Positions 27,412 to 35,363 of a stretch of DNA of 64,000 nucleotides are shown piece after piece. Origin of the DNA: Mucilaginibacter sp. SG564 (GTDB taxonomy: Bacteria; Bacteroidota; Bacteroidia; Sphingobacteriales; Sphingobacteriaceae); contig NZ_JABGNA010000005.1 in assembly GCF_013149275.1 (NCBI RefSeq), positions 310,001 to 374,000 on the forward strand, read 5' to 3'. The translations under genes and the position numbers were made by a program. Positions within the stretch are counted from its first letter, which is position 1. The number at the start of each line of letters is the position of its first letter. The notes beneath the pieces were generated by a model. That model saw nothing but the letters and a program-made list of their open reading frames with translations. It did no database searches and was not told the origin of the DNA.

Positions 27412-27793
27412 CGGTATCTAAATATGACTGATAATGTATCTTGGGCGATAACCAATATAACAATAGTACCCGCGAATATCTGAAATTTATGGGAGCCAAA
27501 GCAAAACAGCCCAAAATTATGACACTTAGATACAACCAGGGCGAATCGGCATTATGGGTGATAAGCCAGGTGAGCCAGGCGAGGCCCAGTGCTTCGCCTA
27601 CGTTTAAGGCATAGCTCACATACATGGCCGCGTAAAAATACCCTGGCTCAATTTCAAAGTATAAGTTACAGTGCGGACAGTTAAGGTTTATTTTATTAGC
27701 AAAACTGTAGGGCCCTCCCTGAAACATATCCCCCCTGCGGCAACGCGGGCATTTACAGTGAAGCATGGCCCATGATTTGGAGGTTGGAGGCAT
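27389..27793 (-). CDS. DUF983-family membrane protein
   Basis: 134 residues. An N-terminal zinc-ribbon-like pair of CxxC motifs (CKCPRCRRGD and NCPHCNLYF) is followed by FEIEPGYFYAAMYVSYAL, the family signature, and two or three membrane helices. The function is unknown; such genes are frequent near respiratory and cell-envelope genes. It lies just downstream of the cytochrome oxidase region on the same strand but separated by a family F repeat. Confidence 0.82.
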   Translation of the reverse strand: MPPTSKSWAMLHCKCPRCRRGDMFQGGPYSFANKINLNCPHCNLYFEIEPGYFYAAMYVSYALNVGEALGLAWLTWLITHNADSPWLYLSVIILGCFALAPINFRYSRVLLLYWLSPKIHYQSYLDTDDKPGKS

Positions 27794-27795
27794 CT

Positions 27796-27892
27796 TAGTT
27801 TATTGGTTCAATGGTTCATTAGTTTATTAGTCTTAGCATAGTTGCCGCTCTGGAACCAATGAACAATTGAACCAGTGAACTAATGAACTATT
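27796..27892. repeat. Family F inverted repeat
   Basis: TTGGTTCAATGGTTCATTAG and TTTATTAG face AACCAATGAACAATTGAACC, AGTGAACTAATGAAC. Located between the DUF983 gene and the last gene of the respiratory block. Confidence 0.7.
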
Positions 27893-27896
27893 AAAT

Positions 27897-28175
27897 TTAA
27901 TTCAAATGCAGTTTCTCTTTGCGGATGTTCAGATCGACATTTTTACGGCGGTATTTTTTGTACCAGATAAAACCTACAACGCCGGCTGCCAGGTAAGGTG
28001 CACCCAGCAAAAACAAAATACCATTGTTTAAACCTTTGGCGGCATTACCCCCGTTTTTGGAATTGGTTTCAACCGTGGCCGCGCACTGCGCGCATTGTGC
28101 TTTGACAGGTTGCCTGCTGCAAACCAAAAGGCCCAGGGCAAATACAAATAATATAACTTTAAAACCTGTTTTCAT
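27897..28175 (-). CDS. Small exported membrane protein with CxxC, next to the oxidase genes
   Basis: 92 residues, not recognised as a named family. It has a signal peptide (VILFVFALGLLVCS...KA-Q), a CAQCAA motif right after it, and one membrane helix (ILFLLGAPYLAAGVVGFIWY) with a basic C-terminal tail. The CxxC might bind copper or heme, but it has no CxxCH. It has its own -7 element (28181-28188), and the respiratory block lies directly upstream, which suggests a role in oxidase assembly. This is inference only. Confidence 0.65.
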   Translation of the reverse strand: MKTGFKVILFVFALGLLVCSRQPVKAQCAQCAATVETNSKNGGNAAKGLNNGILFLLGAPYLAAGVVGFIWYKKYRRKNVDLNIRKEKLHLN

Positions 28176-28180
28176 AAAGG

Positions 28181-28188
28181 CAAATTTA
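28181..28188 (-). promoter_or_regulatory. -7 element for the small CxxC membrane protein
   Basis: On the minus strand TAAATTTG (TAnnTTTG), five bases before the ATG. Confidence 0.45.
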
Positions 28189-28204
28189 GCTAATTATTGA
28201 TGTT

Positions 28205-28373
28205 GTAGCAAGTGGTTTATTGGTAGCAAGTAGTTAGTATCAAGTATCACGACTTTTTACTTGAGTTACTGGCACCTTTATACTTGGATTCTTTTATGTA
28301 CAATGTTTAAAACTGTATATCCCTGGTCTTTAAACTTGATACTAGCTACTTGATACCAGCTAATTGATACTAT
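28205..28373. repeat. Family A inverted repeat
   Basis: Left arm TAGTTAGTATCAAGTATCAC, right arm AACTTGATACTAGCTACTTG then ATACCAGC and TTGATACTA. The spacer is about 85 bases, the longest among the family A copies. The DUF420 stop codon is a few bases beyond. Confidence 0.65.
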
Positions 28374-28377
28374 CTTA

Positions 28378-28953
28378 TCAAAAATGATAGTATGGCCGTA
28401 TCATTAAATAAACAATAACACCCGATGCTGTTACGTACAACCATATCGGGAAGGTCCAGCGAACCAGTTTTTTATGTTTGGCTACCTGCATCTGCAAACC
28501 GCGGTGAAAGCTGAGCAAAATAAGCGGTAATACACCTGCTGCCAGTATAATGTGCGGAGTAAGTATACTCAGATACAACGTGCGCATCCCTCCGGCGGCT
28601 GTTTTCTCTGCAGCTGAAAGTACGCCATCGCCATTGATATCGCCGTATATGATCTCGTTACGCATAAGGTAATGAAATAACACGTATGACACCAGGAACA
28701 ATGCCGACAGGCTAAAGGTGAGAATATTGAGATTTTTGTGCACTTTGATATTCCCCTGCCTGATAAAGTACAGCGATACCAATAACAGAATAGTACAAGT
28801 GCCATTTAATATGGCGTTAAGCATAGGCAAATACGGTGTAAAAGCCGGTGCTACAGCCGGGCCGGGTATCAGGTGCCGGTTAAGTAAAACTACCAGCCCA
28901 ATCACCACTATGGTAACAACGGCTACAAAGCGAAATATAAATTTATCAGACAT
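28378..28953 (-). CDS. DUF420 membrane protein (CtaM-like oxidase assembly factor)
   Basis: 191 residues with five membrane helices; DUF420 family. Conserved histidines lie in FHYLMRNE, ILTPHIILA and LSFHRGLQ. In Bacillus the DUF420 protein CtaM (YozB) is needed for a working caa3 oxidase, and the position here after SCO on the oxidase strand fits a similar role. A loop with DINGDGVLSAAEK resembles an EF-hand or dockerin-like calcium loop, common in these proteins in the phylum. Confidence 0.8.
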   Translation of the reverse strand: MSDKFIFRFVAVVTIVVIGLVVLLNRHLIPGPAVAPAFTPYLPMLNAILNGTCTILLLVSLYFIRQGNIKVHKNLNILTFSLSALFLVSYVLFHYLMRNEIIYGDINGDGVLSAAEKTAAGGMRTLYLSILTPHIILAAGVLPLILLSFHRGLQMQVAKHKKLVRWTFPIWLYVTASGVIVYLMIRPYYHF

Positions 28954-28960
28954 TTTTTTA

Positions 28961-29036
28961 AGAGTCAGGAATCAAGATACAAGAGTCAAGATTCATTTTT
29001 TATTCTATCTTTAATGTAAGGTTCTTGATTCTTACA
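28961..29036. repeat. Family D inverted repeat
   Basis: GAGTCAGGAATCAAGATAC and AGAGTCAAGATTCA face TTCTTGATTCTTACA. It lies between the SCO and DUF420 genes. The other copy is at 58562-58680. Confidence 0.6.
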
Positions 29037-29051
29037 TCTTATTTCTTTCTT

Positions 29052-29747
29052 CTAATAAAGCGGTTTATCAACTTTGCGCAGTTCCTCGGCAATTAATACC
29101 TTGATCTCGTCAGTCAAGCGATTTATATCATTGGTATTTGCGCCTTTATAATAGCCGCGGATGCGTTTTTCGGCATCGATCAGTACCAGGTTATCGCTGT
29201 AAATAAAGTCGTCGTCACTTTCCTTCAGCGCGTTTACCAGGAAACCCTGACGGGCAAGGCTGTATATAGACGTAGTATCACCGGTTAAAAACAACCAGCG
29301 CTTTGAGGCCGGTTTAAAGCTGTCGGCATACTTTTTTAATACCGATACCGAATCGCGCTGCGGATCAACCGTGATGGATGTAAAATATACCATCTTATTT
29401 TTACGGTAGGTATCCACCAGATAACTCATGTTACGGTTAATGGTACTGCATACCGCAGGGCAATGAGTATAAAAAAACCCGGCTACAAATATCTTTCCTT
29501 TAAAGGTTGAGTCGCTCACCTGTTTACCATCCTGCGTTGTAAGTGTAAAGGCCGGCAGGTGATGATAAATAGTATCTGGTATATACTTGCCGTGAAACTT
29601 GTGCCCGGTTTTGGCCACTATTTTTTGCCCGTAAATTGCCAGGGGTTTATACCTGTTTTTGCCTTTAGCGGTGAGTAAATAATACAAAAATCCTGGCACC
29701 GCTAATATGAGCACCAGGATTACAATTTTTTTCGCTATAGCGGCCAT
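29052..29747 (-). CDS. SCO1/SenC/PrrC copper chaperone for the oxidase
   Basis: 231-residue membrane-anchored thioredoxin-fold protein that normally delivers copper to the CuA site of subunit II. The CxxxC copper motif is C96 and C100 (HCPAVCS). The third ligand, a conserved His in the last third of the protein (family pattern with H-S/D before the LID strand), is Tyr here: DFIYSDNLVLID, Y183 encoded TAC. That is one base from CAC. It may bind copper more weakly or use another ligand. The start codon overlaps the subunit IV stop by one base (TAATG). Confidence 0.86.
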   Translation of the reverse strand: MAAIAKKIVILVLILAVPGFLYYLLTAKGKNRYKPLAIYGQKIVAKTGHKFHGKYIPDTIYHHLPAFTLTTQDGKQVSDSTFKGKIFVAGFFYTHCPAVCSTINRNMSYLVDTYRKNKMVYFTSITVDPQRDSVSVLKKYADSFKPASKRWLFLTGDTTSIYSLARQGFLVNALKESDDDFIYSDNLVLIDAEKRIRGYYKGANTNDINRLTDEIKVLIAEELRKVDKPLY

Positions 29748-30091
29748 TATCCCCTCAACGTAATCCAGTGATGGCTTTCGTTAGTCAATACCAGTATCAA
29801 ACCTATAATGAATAATATCGGCACGATGATAGACAGGGCTAAACCCATTTTCTCAAACTTTAAGTGCATGAAGAAAGCCACAATATAAAACGCTTTAAAC
29901 AAGGTTAAAACAATGTATACAGGGTTTGCATATTGTAAGGCTAAAATACCTTTAGGCACCAATATTAAAGCAATGATAAACTCAACTGCTGTAATAGCCG
30001 AAAGTATAAGAGCCACTTTAATGATTCTTCCTTTGGTCATTGTTGCGTGATCGCCCTCTTCGTGGTGAACTTCTTGTGAATCTGATGACAT
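29747..30091 (-). CDS. Cytochrome c oxidase subunit IV family protein
   Basis: 114 residues, three membrane helices, matching prokaryotic subunit IV of heme-copper oxidases (KAFYIVAFFMHLKFEKMG is the family core). The frame extends upstream to 30139, but the ATG at 30091 (MSSDSQEVHHEEGD) gives the usual length and starts 11 bases after the subunit III stop. The N-terminus is acidic and contains two histidines. Role: stability of the oxidase complex. Confidence 0.8.
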   Translation of the reverse strand: MSSDSQEVHHEEGDHATMTKGRIIKVALILSAITAVEFIIALILVPKGILALQYANPVYIVLTLFKAFYIVAFFMHLKFEKMGLALSIIVPILFIIGLILVLTNESHHWITLRG

Positions 30092-30102
30092 ATAAATATT
30101 TT

Positions 30103-30828
30103 TTATACTAAGTAAAAGAATGTAAATACAAATACCCAAACAAGGTCTACAAAGTGCCAGTAAAGGCCTACTTTTTCAACCATTAAATAGCTGCCGCGTT
30201 TTTCGTAAGTACCCAACAGTACGTTAACGGTAATGATGATATTGATGATAACCCCGGTAAATACGTGAAAACCATGGAAACCAGTAATGGTAAAGAATAA
30301 GTTGGCAAATTCCTGCGAGGTTAAATGACGGGTTGCATCAGTACCTGCACCTTCGGTAAAAAACTCTTTCAGTTCATGCAGTGGCGGAGTGCTTCCCCAC
30401 CAGAAACCTTCATGATGTAAGTGAGCCCACTCCAAAGCCTGGCAACCCAGGAACATGAAACCACCAATTACGGTAGCTATCATCCACCAGATCACTTCTT
30501 TTTTGGCGTTACGATGACCTGCTTCCACAGCTAATACCATGGTAACAGAGCTCAGGATCAGGATGAACGTCATGATACCTACGAAAACCAGTGGCGCACC
30601 GTGGTCAATCATACCCGGTACCGACTGGAAAACCTTATCGGCCGCCGGCCACACGCTTGCGCTGAAACGTAATGCACCATAAGAAATCAATAATGATGAA
30701 AAGGTAAATGCATCCGAAAGGAGGAAGAACCACATCATTATTTTTCCGTACTCCACATTGAAGGGTGATCTCCCTCCAGACCATGGAGTTGTTTTTATTT
30801 CATCAATTTGTGATACTGCTGTACTCAT
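30103..30828 (-). CDS. Cytochrome c oxidase subunit III (first, 241 residues)
   Basis: Five to six membrane helices with subunit III landmarks: WFFLLSDAFTFSSLLISYG with a conserved Glu replaced by Asp in this phylum, FFTITGFHGFHVFTGVI, and LYWHFVDLVWVFVFTFFYL at the end. A non-catalytic oxidase subunit that stabilises the active site. Directly followed by subunit IV and preceded 21 bases earlier by a second subunit III-like gene. Confidence 0.88.
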   Translation of the reverse strand: MSTAVSQIDEIKTTPWSGGRSPFNVEYGKIMMWFFLLSDAFTFSSLLISYGALRFSASVWPAADKVFQSVPGMIDHGAPLVFVGIMTFILILSSVTMVLAVEAGHRNAKKEVIWWMIATVIGGFMFLGCQALEWAHLHHEGFWWGSTPPLHELKEFFTEGAGTDATRHLTSQEFANLFFTITGFHGFHVFTGVIINIIITVNVLLGTYEKRGSYLMVEKVGLYWHFVDLVWVFVFTFFYLV

Positions 30829-30849
30829 TTGTACTTAAATATGGGTGTA

Positions 30850-31434
30850 TTAATTTTGGTTCAAAAGTAAAAAAACATACAGATAAATCCATATAATTCC
30901 GAGAAAATGCCAAAAAATAGAGGTCATTTCCATTTTAAACAGGTTACGTACCTGTGGAATATTTCTGTATGAACCCCAAAGGGTGTTCAATAATAACAAT
31001 ATAGCTGCAATAATGTGTACTAAGTGCATCCCCGCAAACACATAAACAAATGAGCGGGAGGCGTTATCATCTACAAAATGAATCTGCATTTTGTAGGCCA
31101 AAACGTACATTGCGTAAAGTTGCATAGCAAAAAACGCCAGGCCCAGTGCAAATGTAAGCCATAAAAATAGGCGTTGCTTTGCAAATTGCAAAGTTTTTGA
31201 GGCTTTGGAAGCCAAAAATAAAGTACCGCTGCTCAACACAATAATAATGGTGCTATATAAAAAAGCGTTGGGCATAATTACATTAAGGCCATGGCCCTTC
31301 CCTCCGCTATAAACGATAAAACCACTTGTTAAGGCCGCAAAAAACATAAACGAAGTGAATATAAATATCCACATGTTGAATTTTTTGGGAGCCAGATCAA
31401 GCCTGTCGTTATCTTTCTGAATCTGAGCCATCAT
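30850..31434 (-). CDS. Cytochrome c oxidase subunit III-like protein (second, 194 residues)
   Basis: A second subunit III relative with five membrane helices, including FAGMHLVHIIAAILLLLN and FWHFLGIIWIYLYVFLLLN, the same landmarks as the next gene. It is complete and in frame, so the two genes are not fragments of one. Paired subunit III genes are common in Bacteroidota oxidase operons. Its start overlaps the ctaB stop by four bases. Confidence 0.85.
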   Translation of the reverse strand: MMAQIQKDNDRLDLAPKKFNMWIFIFTSFMFFAALTSGFIVYSGGKGHGLNVIMPNAFLYSTIIIVLSSGTLFLASKASKTLQFAKQRLFLWLTFALGLAFFAMQLYAMYVLAYKMQIHFVDDNASRSFVYVFAGMHLVHIIAAILLLLNTLWGSYRNIPQVRNLFKMEMTSIFWHFLGIIWIYLYVFLLLNQN

Positions 31435-32297
31435 TTCACTTTTCCTATAAAATCAAATAAAAACATTAACTGCACTATGGGCAGGTATAAAAATGAGCCG
31501 AACATTAATTTACGGGCGGCCTCAATGGTCTGCATGCGCAACAAGCCAAAAGATTGGTATAAAAATATTAAACTGCATATTAACGATACAGCGCCAACAT
31601 AGTAACCACCGTAACCATAAATAGTTGGCAGCAAACTCACTGGCACCAATATGATTGCAAATATAAAGGTTATTACGGCACTTCCGGTATTGCGGTTTCC
31701 GGTAGGCAACAATCTGAAGCCTGCCAGCTTATAATCATCATCAAGCACCCAGGCAATAGCCCAAAAATGCACAAACTGCCATACAAATTGTATCCCGAAC
31801 AGGATCAAAGCGATCTCGTCAATTTTTTCGTGAGCAGCCACATAACCTATAAGTGGTGGCAACGCACCCGGTATAGCGCCCACAAAAACCGCAATTGGCG
31901 ATTTGCGCTTTAGCGGAGTATAAGCAAACGCATATAATAAGATCGAAAATACAGATAGTATGCCGGTTAACAGATTAAGGCTACCCAGCAAATAGGTACC
32001 AGCCATACCCATACCCAAACCCAAAACAAGTGCCTGACCGGTATTCATTTTACCTGATGGAATGGGACGATCCATGGTACGCTTCATCAGCTTATCCAGG
32101 TCTTTCTCGATGATCTCGTTGAAACTATTCGCAGCAGCCGTTACCAAAAAACCACCAACAATAAGTTTCACCCAGTTGAGCCAGTCGATATGCCCGTTGG
32201 CTACCTTGCTTCCTATTAAAAAAGAAATAGAAGCCGAGAACACCACCAATACGGTAAGGCGTGTTTTAATCAGCTTTGAAAAATCTTTCATGTTCAT
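31431..32297 (-). CDS. ctaB: Protoheme IX farnesyltransferase (heme O synthase)
   Basis: 288-residue UbiA-family membrane enzyme that adds a farnesyl group to heme B to make heme O. The first aspartate-rich region is NSFNEIIEKDLDKLMKRTMDRP and the second region is DDDYKLAGFRLLP; both are intact. It overlaps ctaA and the next subunit III gene by four bases each (ATGA), so the three are tightly coupled. The product is passed to CtaA for heme A. Confidence 0.92.
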   Translation of the reverse strand: MNMKDFSKLIKTRLTVLVVFSASISFLIGSKVANGHIDWLNWVKLIVGGFLVTAAANSFNEIIEKDLDKLMKRTMDRPIPSGKMNTGQALVLGLGMGMAGTYLLGSLNLLTGILSVFSILLYAFAYTPLKRKSPIAVFVGAIPGALPPLIGYVAAHEKIDEIALILFGIQFVWQFVHFWAIAWVLDDDYKLAGFRLLPTGNRNTGSAVITFIFAIILVPVSLLPTIYGYGGYYVGAVSLICSLIFLYQSFGLLRMQTIEAARKLMFGSFLYLPIVQLMFLFDFIGKVK

Positions 32298-33355
32298 TTG
32301 CTTATCCCCCTAACACTAACCGGTTTATATAAATTTAAAAGCAAATAAAACTGCGCTCCAAAAATAAGGCTCGCCAGTACAATGTGTGTAGCCTGTGCTG
32401 CTGGCGGCAATGCCCAGTATGATAACAGTATACCGGTAACTATCTGCAGCATGATCATTAAAAAGGTAAAGCTCATCAGTTGCTGATGAACCGAATGCCG
32501 GCCAAAGTTTTTCCGTATCAGGGCGTATAACATCACGTTGAGTACCAATACCAATACTGCCATGTCTCGATGGTGGGCAAATATTTCGCCTACGCTGCTG
32601 ATCCAGTTATTACGATATCCGCCCTGGAAATGAGTAGCTACAGCATCAATCTCTTCGCGTACCTCGGTACCGAAAGCTATCTGGAAAATACTGGCGATCA
32701 AAGCAATTAATGTAATAATGTAAACCAGCGTACCGGTAGTTAATTTTTTTGTGTCCAATACTTTAGCCCGGTGATAAGTATATATCAATATGGCTAATAT
32801 CGCCAGTGCCAGCAGCATGTGTACCGTAACTATCCAGGCAACCAGGTTGGTTGATACTACGATAGATCCTAACCAGGCCTGAAAACCTACCAATACAAAG
32901 TTAAACAGGCTTAAAAGGGGTATACGTTTACTGCTACTCCAATAACTAAAAGCATATACAGCTGATAGAAACAGGAATAAACCAGATATGGCACCGATAA
33001 GACGATTGATGTATTCAGTCCAGGTTTTTTCAGCGTTAAATTCTTCGGGAACTAAAATGGATTTATCCTCGCGGATTCGCTTAGCCAGATCGCTGTAACC
33101 AAATACATCCAATGTTTTGGCAAAGCGTTGGTTTTTGGCCAAACGCTGATCTACATATTTTTGCTTGTAATCCTTTGGCAGATCGGCACTGCTGGTGGGC
33201 GGAATATATCTGCCGAAGCATTTGGGCCAGTCGGGGCAACCCATTCCTGAGCCTGAGCTACGCACAACTCCACCAGCCAGTATCAAAACAAAAAGTATAA
33301 TTATTGTTATGAGCGTGACTTTCTGGAACCGGATTTTTGATGCAGATATACCCAT
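32294..33355 (-). CDS. ctaA: Heme A synthase (COX15/CtaA)
   Basis: 353 residues, eight membrane helices. Family marks: VVRSSGSGMGCPDWPKCFG with the conserved cysteines, and conserved histidines in VTVHMLLALAIL, EIFAHHRDMAVL and ATHIVLASLIF. It oxidises heme O to heme A for the oxidase. It follows ctaD after a family E repeat, so this part of the block may be transcribed at a different level from act and ctaCD. Confidence 0.92.
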   Translation of the reverse strand: MGISASKIRFQKVTLITIIILFVLILAGGVVRSSGSGMGCPDWPKCFGRYIPPTSSADLPKDYKQKYVDQRLAKNQRFAKTLDVFGYSDLAKRIREDKSILVPEEFNAEKTWTEYINRLIGAISGLFLFLSAVYAFSYWSSSKRIPLLSLFNFVLVGFQAWLGSIVVSTNLVAWIVTVHMLLALAILAILIYTYHRAKVLDTKKLTTGTLVYIITLIALIASIFQIAFGTEVREEIDAVATHFQGGYRNNWISSVGEIFAHHRDMAVLVLVLNVMLYALIRKNFGRHSVHQQLMSFTFLMIMLQIVTGILLSYWALPPAAQATHIVLASLIFGAQFYLLLNLYKPVSVRGISK

Positions 33356-33360
33356 GAATG

Positions 33361-33451
33361 GTGAGTAGATAACAGTGAGTGGTGAGTAGCGAGTGGTGAG
33401 TTCTCGATTAAAAACTCATAACTCACTACTCACCACTCACTACTTACCACT
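33361..33451. repeat. Family E inverted repeat inside the respiratory block
   Basis: GTGAGTAGATAACAGTGAGT, GGTGAGTAGC and GAGTGGTGAGTTC face AACTCATAACTCACTACTC, ACCACTCACTACTTACCAC. The arms can pair over most of 90 bases. It is the only repeat between ctaD and ctaA and might mark a transcript end or processing site. Confidence 0.7.
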
Positions 33452-33455
33452 AAAA

Positions 33456-35345
33456 TTATTTTACTTGTTCGTTTGCTTTCAGCGTACTGTTAAACTTGTT
33501 CAGTTCTTCTAAACCTTTAGGGTTATCTTCAAAGTCATGAGGTAAGTTTGAGCTCATGGTTTGAGAGAAAGGAACTGTTTGAGGAATATAATCTTCTTCG
33601 GCACCAGGCTTGCTGTAGTCATATGGCCAACGGTAAACGGTTGGTATTTCGCCAGGCCAGTTACCATGTAAATGTTCAACAGGTGTAGTCCATTCCAGGG
33701 TATTTGACTCCCATGGGTTCTGCGTGGCTTTTTTACCAATGAATATAGAAGAGATGAAGTTATACAAGAAAGCTACCTGAGCACAAGCCGCCATGATAGC
33801 CGCCCATGTAATAAAGGTATTTACGGTTAACCAGCGTTGCATGCTTACAAATTCGGTAAAGGCATAGTAACGACGTGGTACACCATCCAGACCCATAAAG
33901 TGCATTGGGAAAAACACCAGGTAAGCACCGATAAAGGTTAACCAGAAGTGCAGATAGCCCAATTTCTCGTCCATCATTTTTCCGAACATTTTAGGGAACC
34001 AGTGGTAAACACCAGCAAGCATACCAAATATAGCCGCCGAACCCATTACCAGGTGGAAGTGAGCAACCACAAAGTAAGTATCGTGCAGGTTAACATCCAG
34101 TGCCGCATTACCCAGGAATATACCTGTTAAACCGCCTGATATAAAGAATGACACCATACCTATAGCGAACAGCATAGCAGGTGTGAACCTGATGTTACCG
34201 CGCCATAATGTGGCCAGCCAGTTAAATGTTTTTACCGCCGATGGTACCGCGATGATCAAAGTAGTGATCATGAACACACCACCCAGAAACGGATTCATAC
34301 CCGTAACAAACATGTGGTGCCCCCATACGATAAATGATAATACGGTGATACCGATTAAAGAGTAAACCATCGCATGGTAACCGAAGATAGGTTTACGTGA
34401 GTTTACAGACATTACTTCTGATGAAATACCCATCGCCGGCATAATTACGATATACACCTCCGGGTGACCCAGGAACCAGAATAAGTGCTGGAACAGGATT
34501 GGGCTACCACCTTCAAATGGTTGTTGTACACCGTTCAGCACAATGTCTGACAGGTAGAAGCTGGTACCAAAGCTACGGTCAAATATCAATAACACCACAC
34601 CTGCAACTAATACAGGGAACGCCAGGATACCTAATATAGCGGTAAGGAATAAAGCCCAGATAGTTAAAGGCATTTTCCAAAGGTCCATACCTTTTGTACG
34701 CATGTTTAACACGGTACTTACATAGTTGATACCACCCATTAATGATGATGCTACGAACAGCACCATACTGATGAGCCAAAGCGTCATACCTTCACCAGAA
34801 CCGGGCATTGCTTTTGGCAATGCGGATAGTGGCGGATAAATTGTCCAACCACCGCTGGCAGGACCTTTTTGAACCAGGAATGATGATAACATGATCACAC
34901 TGGCTAAAAAGAAGAACCAGTAAGATAACATGTTCATGAACGGAGACGCCATATCACGTGCACCTACCTGCAAAGGTATCAGCAAGTTGGCAAAAGTACC
35001 GCTCAAACCGGCTGTTAACACAAAGAATACCATGATGGTACCGTGAATGGTAACCAGCGACAGATAAAAATCGGCACTTATACGGCCGTTAGGTGCAAAA
35101 CGCCCTAACAATGTAGTTAACAATGGGAAAGTTTTATCAGGATAAGCTAACTGGATCCTGAACAAAATAGACAATATCATTGCAATAACTGCCATGGTGA
35201 TCCCTGTGATCAGGAATTGCTTGGCAATCATTTTATGATCCATACTAAATACGTATTTAGACAGGAACGATTGGTTATGATGATGTTCGTGACCGTGATC
35301 GTCGTGGTGTGCTACTCCGTGGTCGTGAACTGCTAATGTTGACAT
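33456..35345 (-). CDS. ctaD: Cytochrome c oxidase subunit I
   Basis: 629-residue heme-copper oxidase core with about twelve helices. The CuB/tyrosine site is GHPEVYIVIMPAMG (A1-type, with Glu and the cross-linked Tyr), and the heme ligands are in VAHFHLVMG and the N-terminal TIHGTIMVFF. It reduces oxygen to water while pumping protons. The first 25 residues are unusually His-rich (HDHGVAHHDDHGHEHHH), possibly binding copper. A type A1 enzyme is clear from the motif; the electron donor is a cytochrome c, probably ActE or the ActA head. Confidence 0.95.
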   Translation of the reverse strand: MSTLAVHDHGVAHHDDHGHEHHHNQSFLSKYVFSMDHKMIAKQFLITGITMAVIAMILSILFRIQLAYPDKTFPLLTTLLGRFAPNGRISADFYLSLVTIHGTIMVFFVLTAGLSGTFANLLIPLQVGARDMASPFMNMLSYWFFFLASVIMLSSFLVQKGPASGGWTIYPPLSALPKAMPGSGEGMTLWLISMVLFVASSLMGGINYVSTVLNMRTKGMDLWKMPLTIWALFLTAILGILAFPVLVAGVVLLIFDRSFGTSFYLSDIVLNGVQQPFEGGSPILFQHLFWFLGHPEVYIVIMPAMGISSEVMSVNSRKPIFGYHAMVYSLIGITVLSFIVWGHHMFVTGMNPFLGGVFMITTLIIAVPSAVKTFNWLATLWRGNIRFTPAMLFAIGMVSFFISGGLTGIFLGNAALDVNLHDTYFVVAHFHLVMGSAAIFGMLAGVYHWFPKMFGKMMDEKLGYLHFWLTFIGAYLVFFPMHFMGLDGVPRRYYAFTEFVSMQRWLTVNTFITWAAIMAACAQVAFLYNFISSIFIGKKATQNPWESNTLEWTTPVEHLHGNWPGEIPTVYRWPYDYSKPGAEEDYIPQTVPFSQTMSSNLPHDFEDNPKGLEELNKFNSTLKANEQVK

Positions 35346-35363
35346 ATCGTTTCTCTTTCTATA

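Noticed and set aside
30103..31434. Two subunit III genes as one gene split by a frameshift
   Set aside because: Each has its own start, stop and full set of helices; both carry the same landmarks, so they are paralogues.
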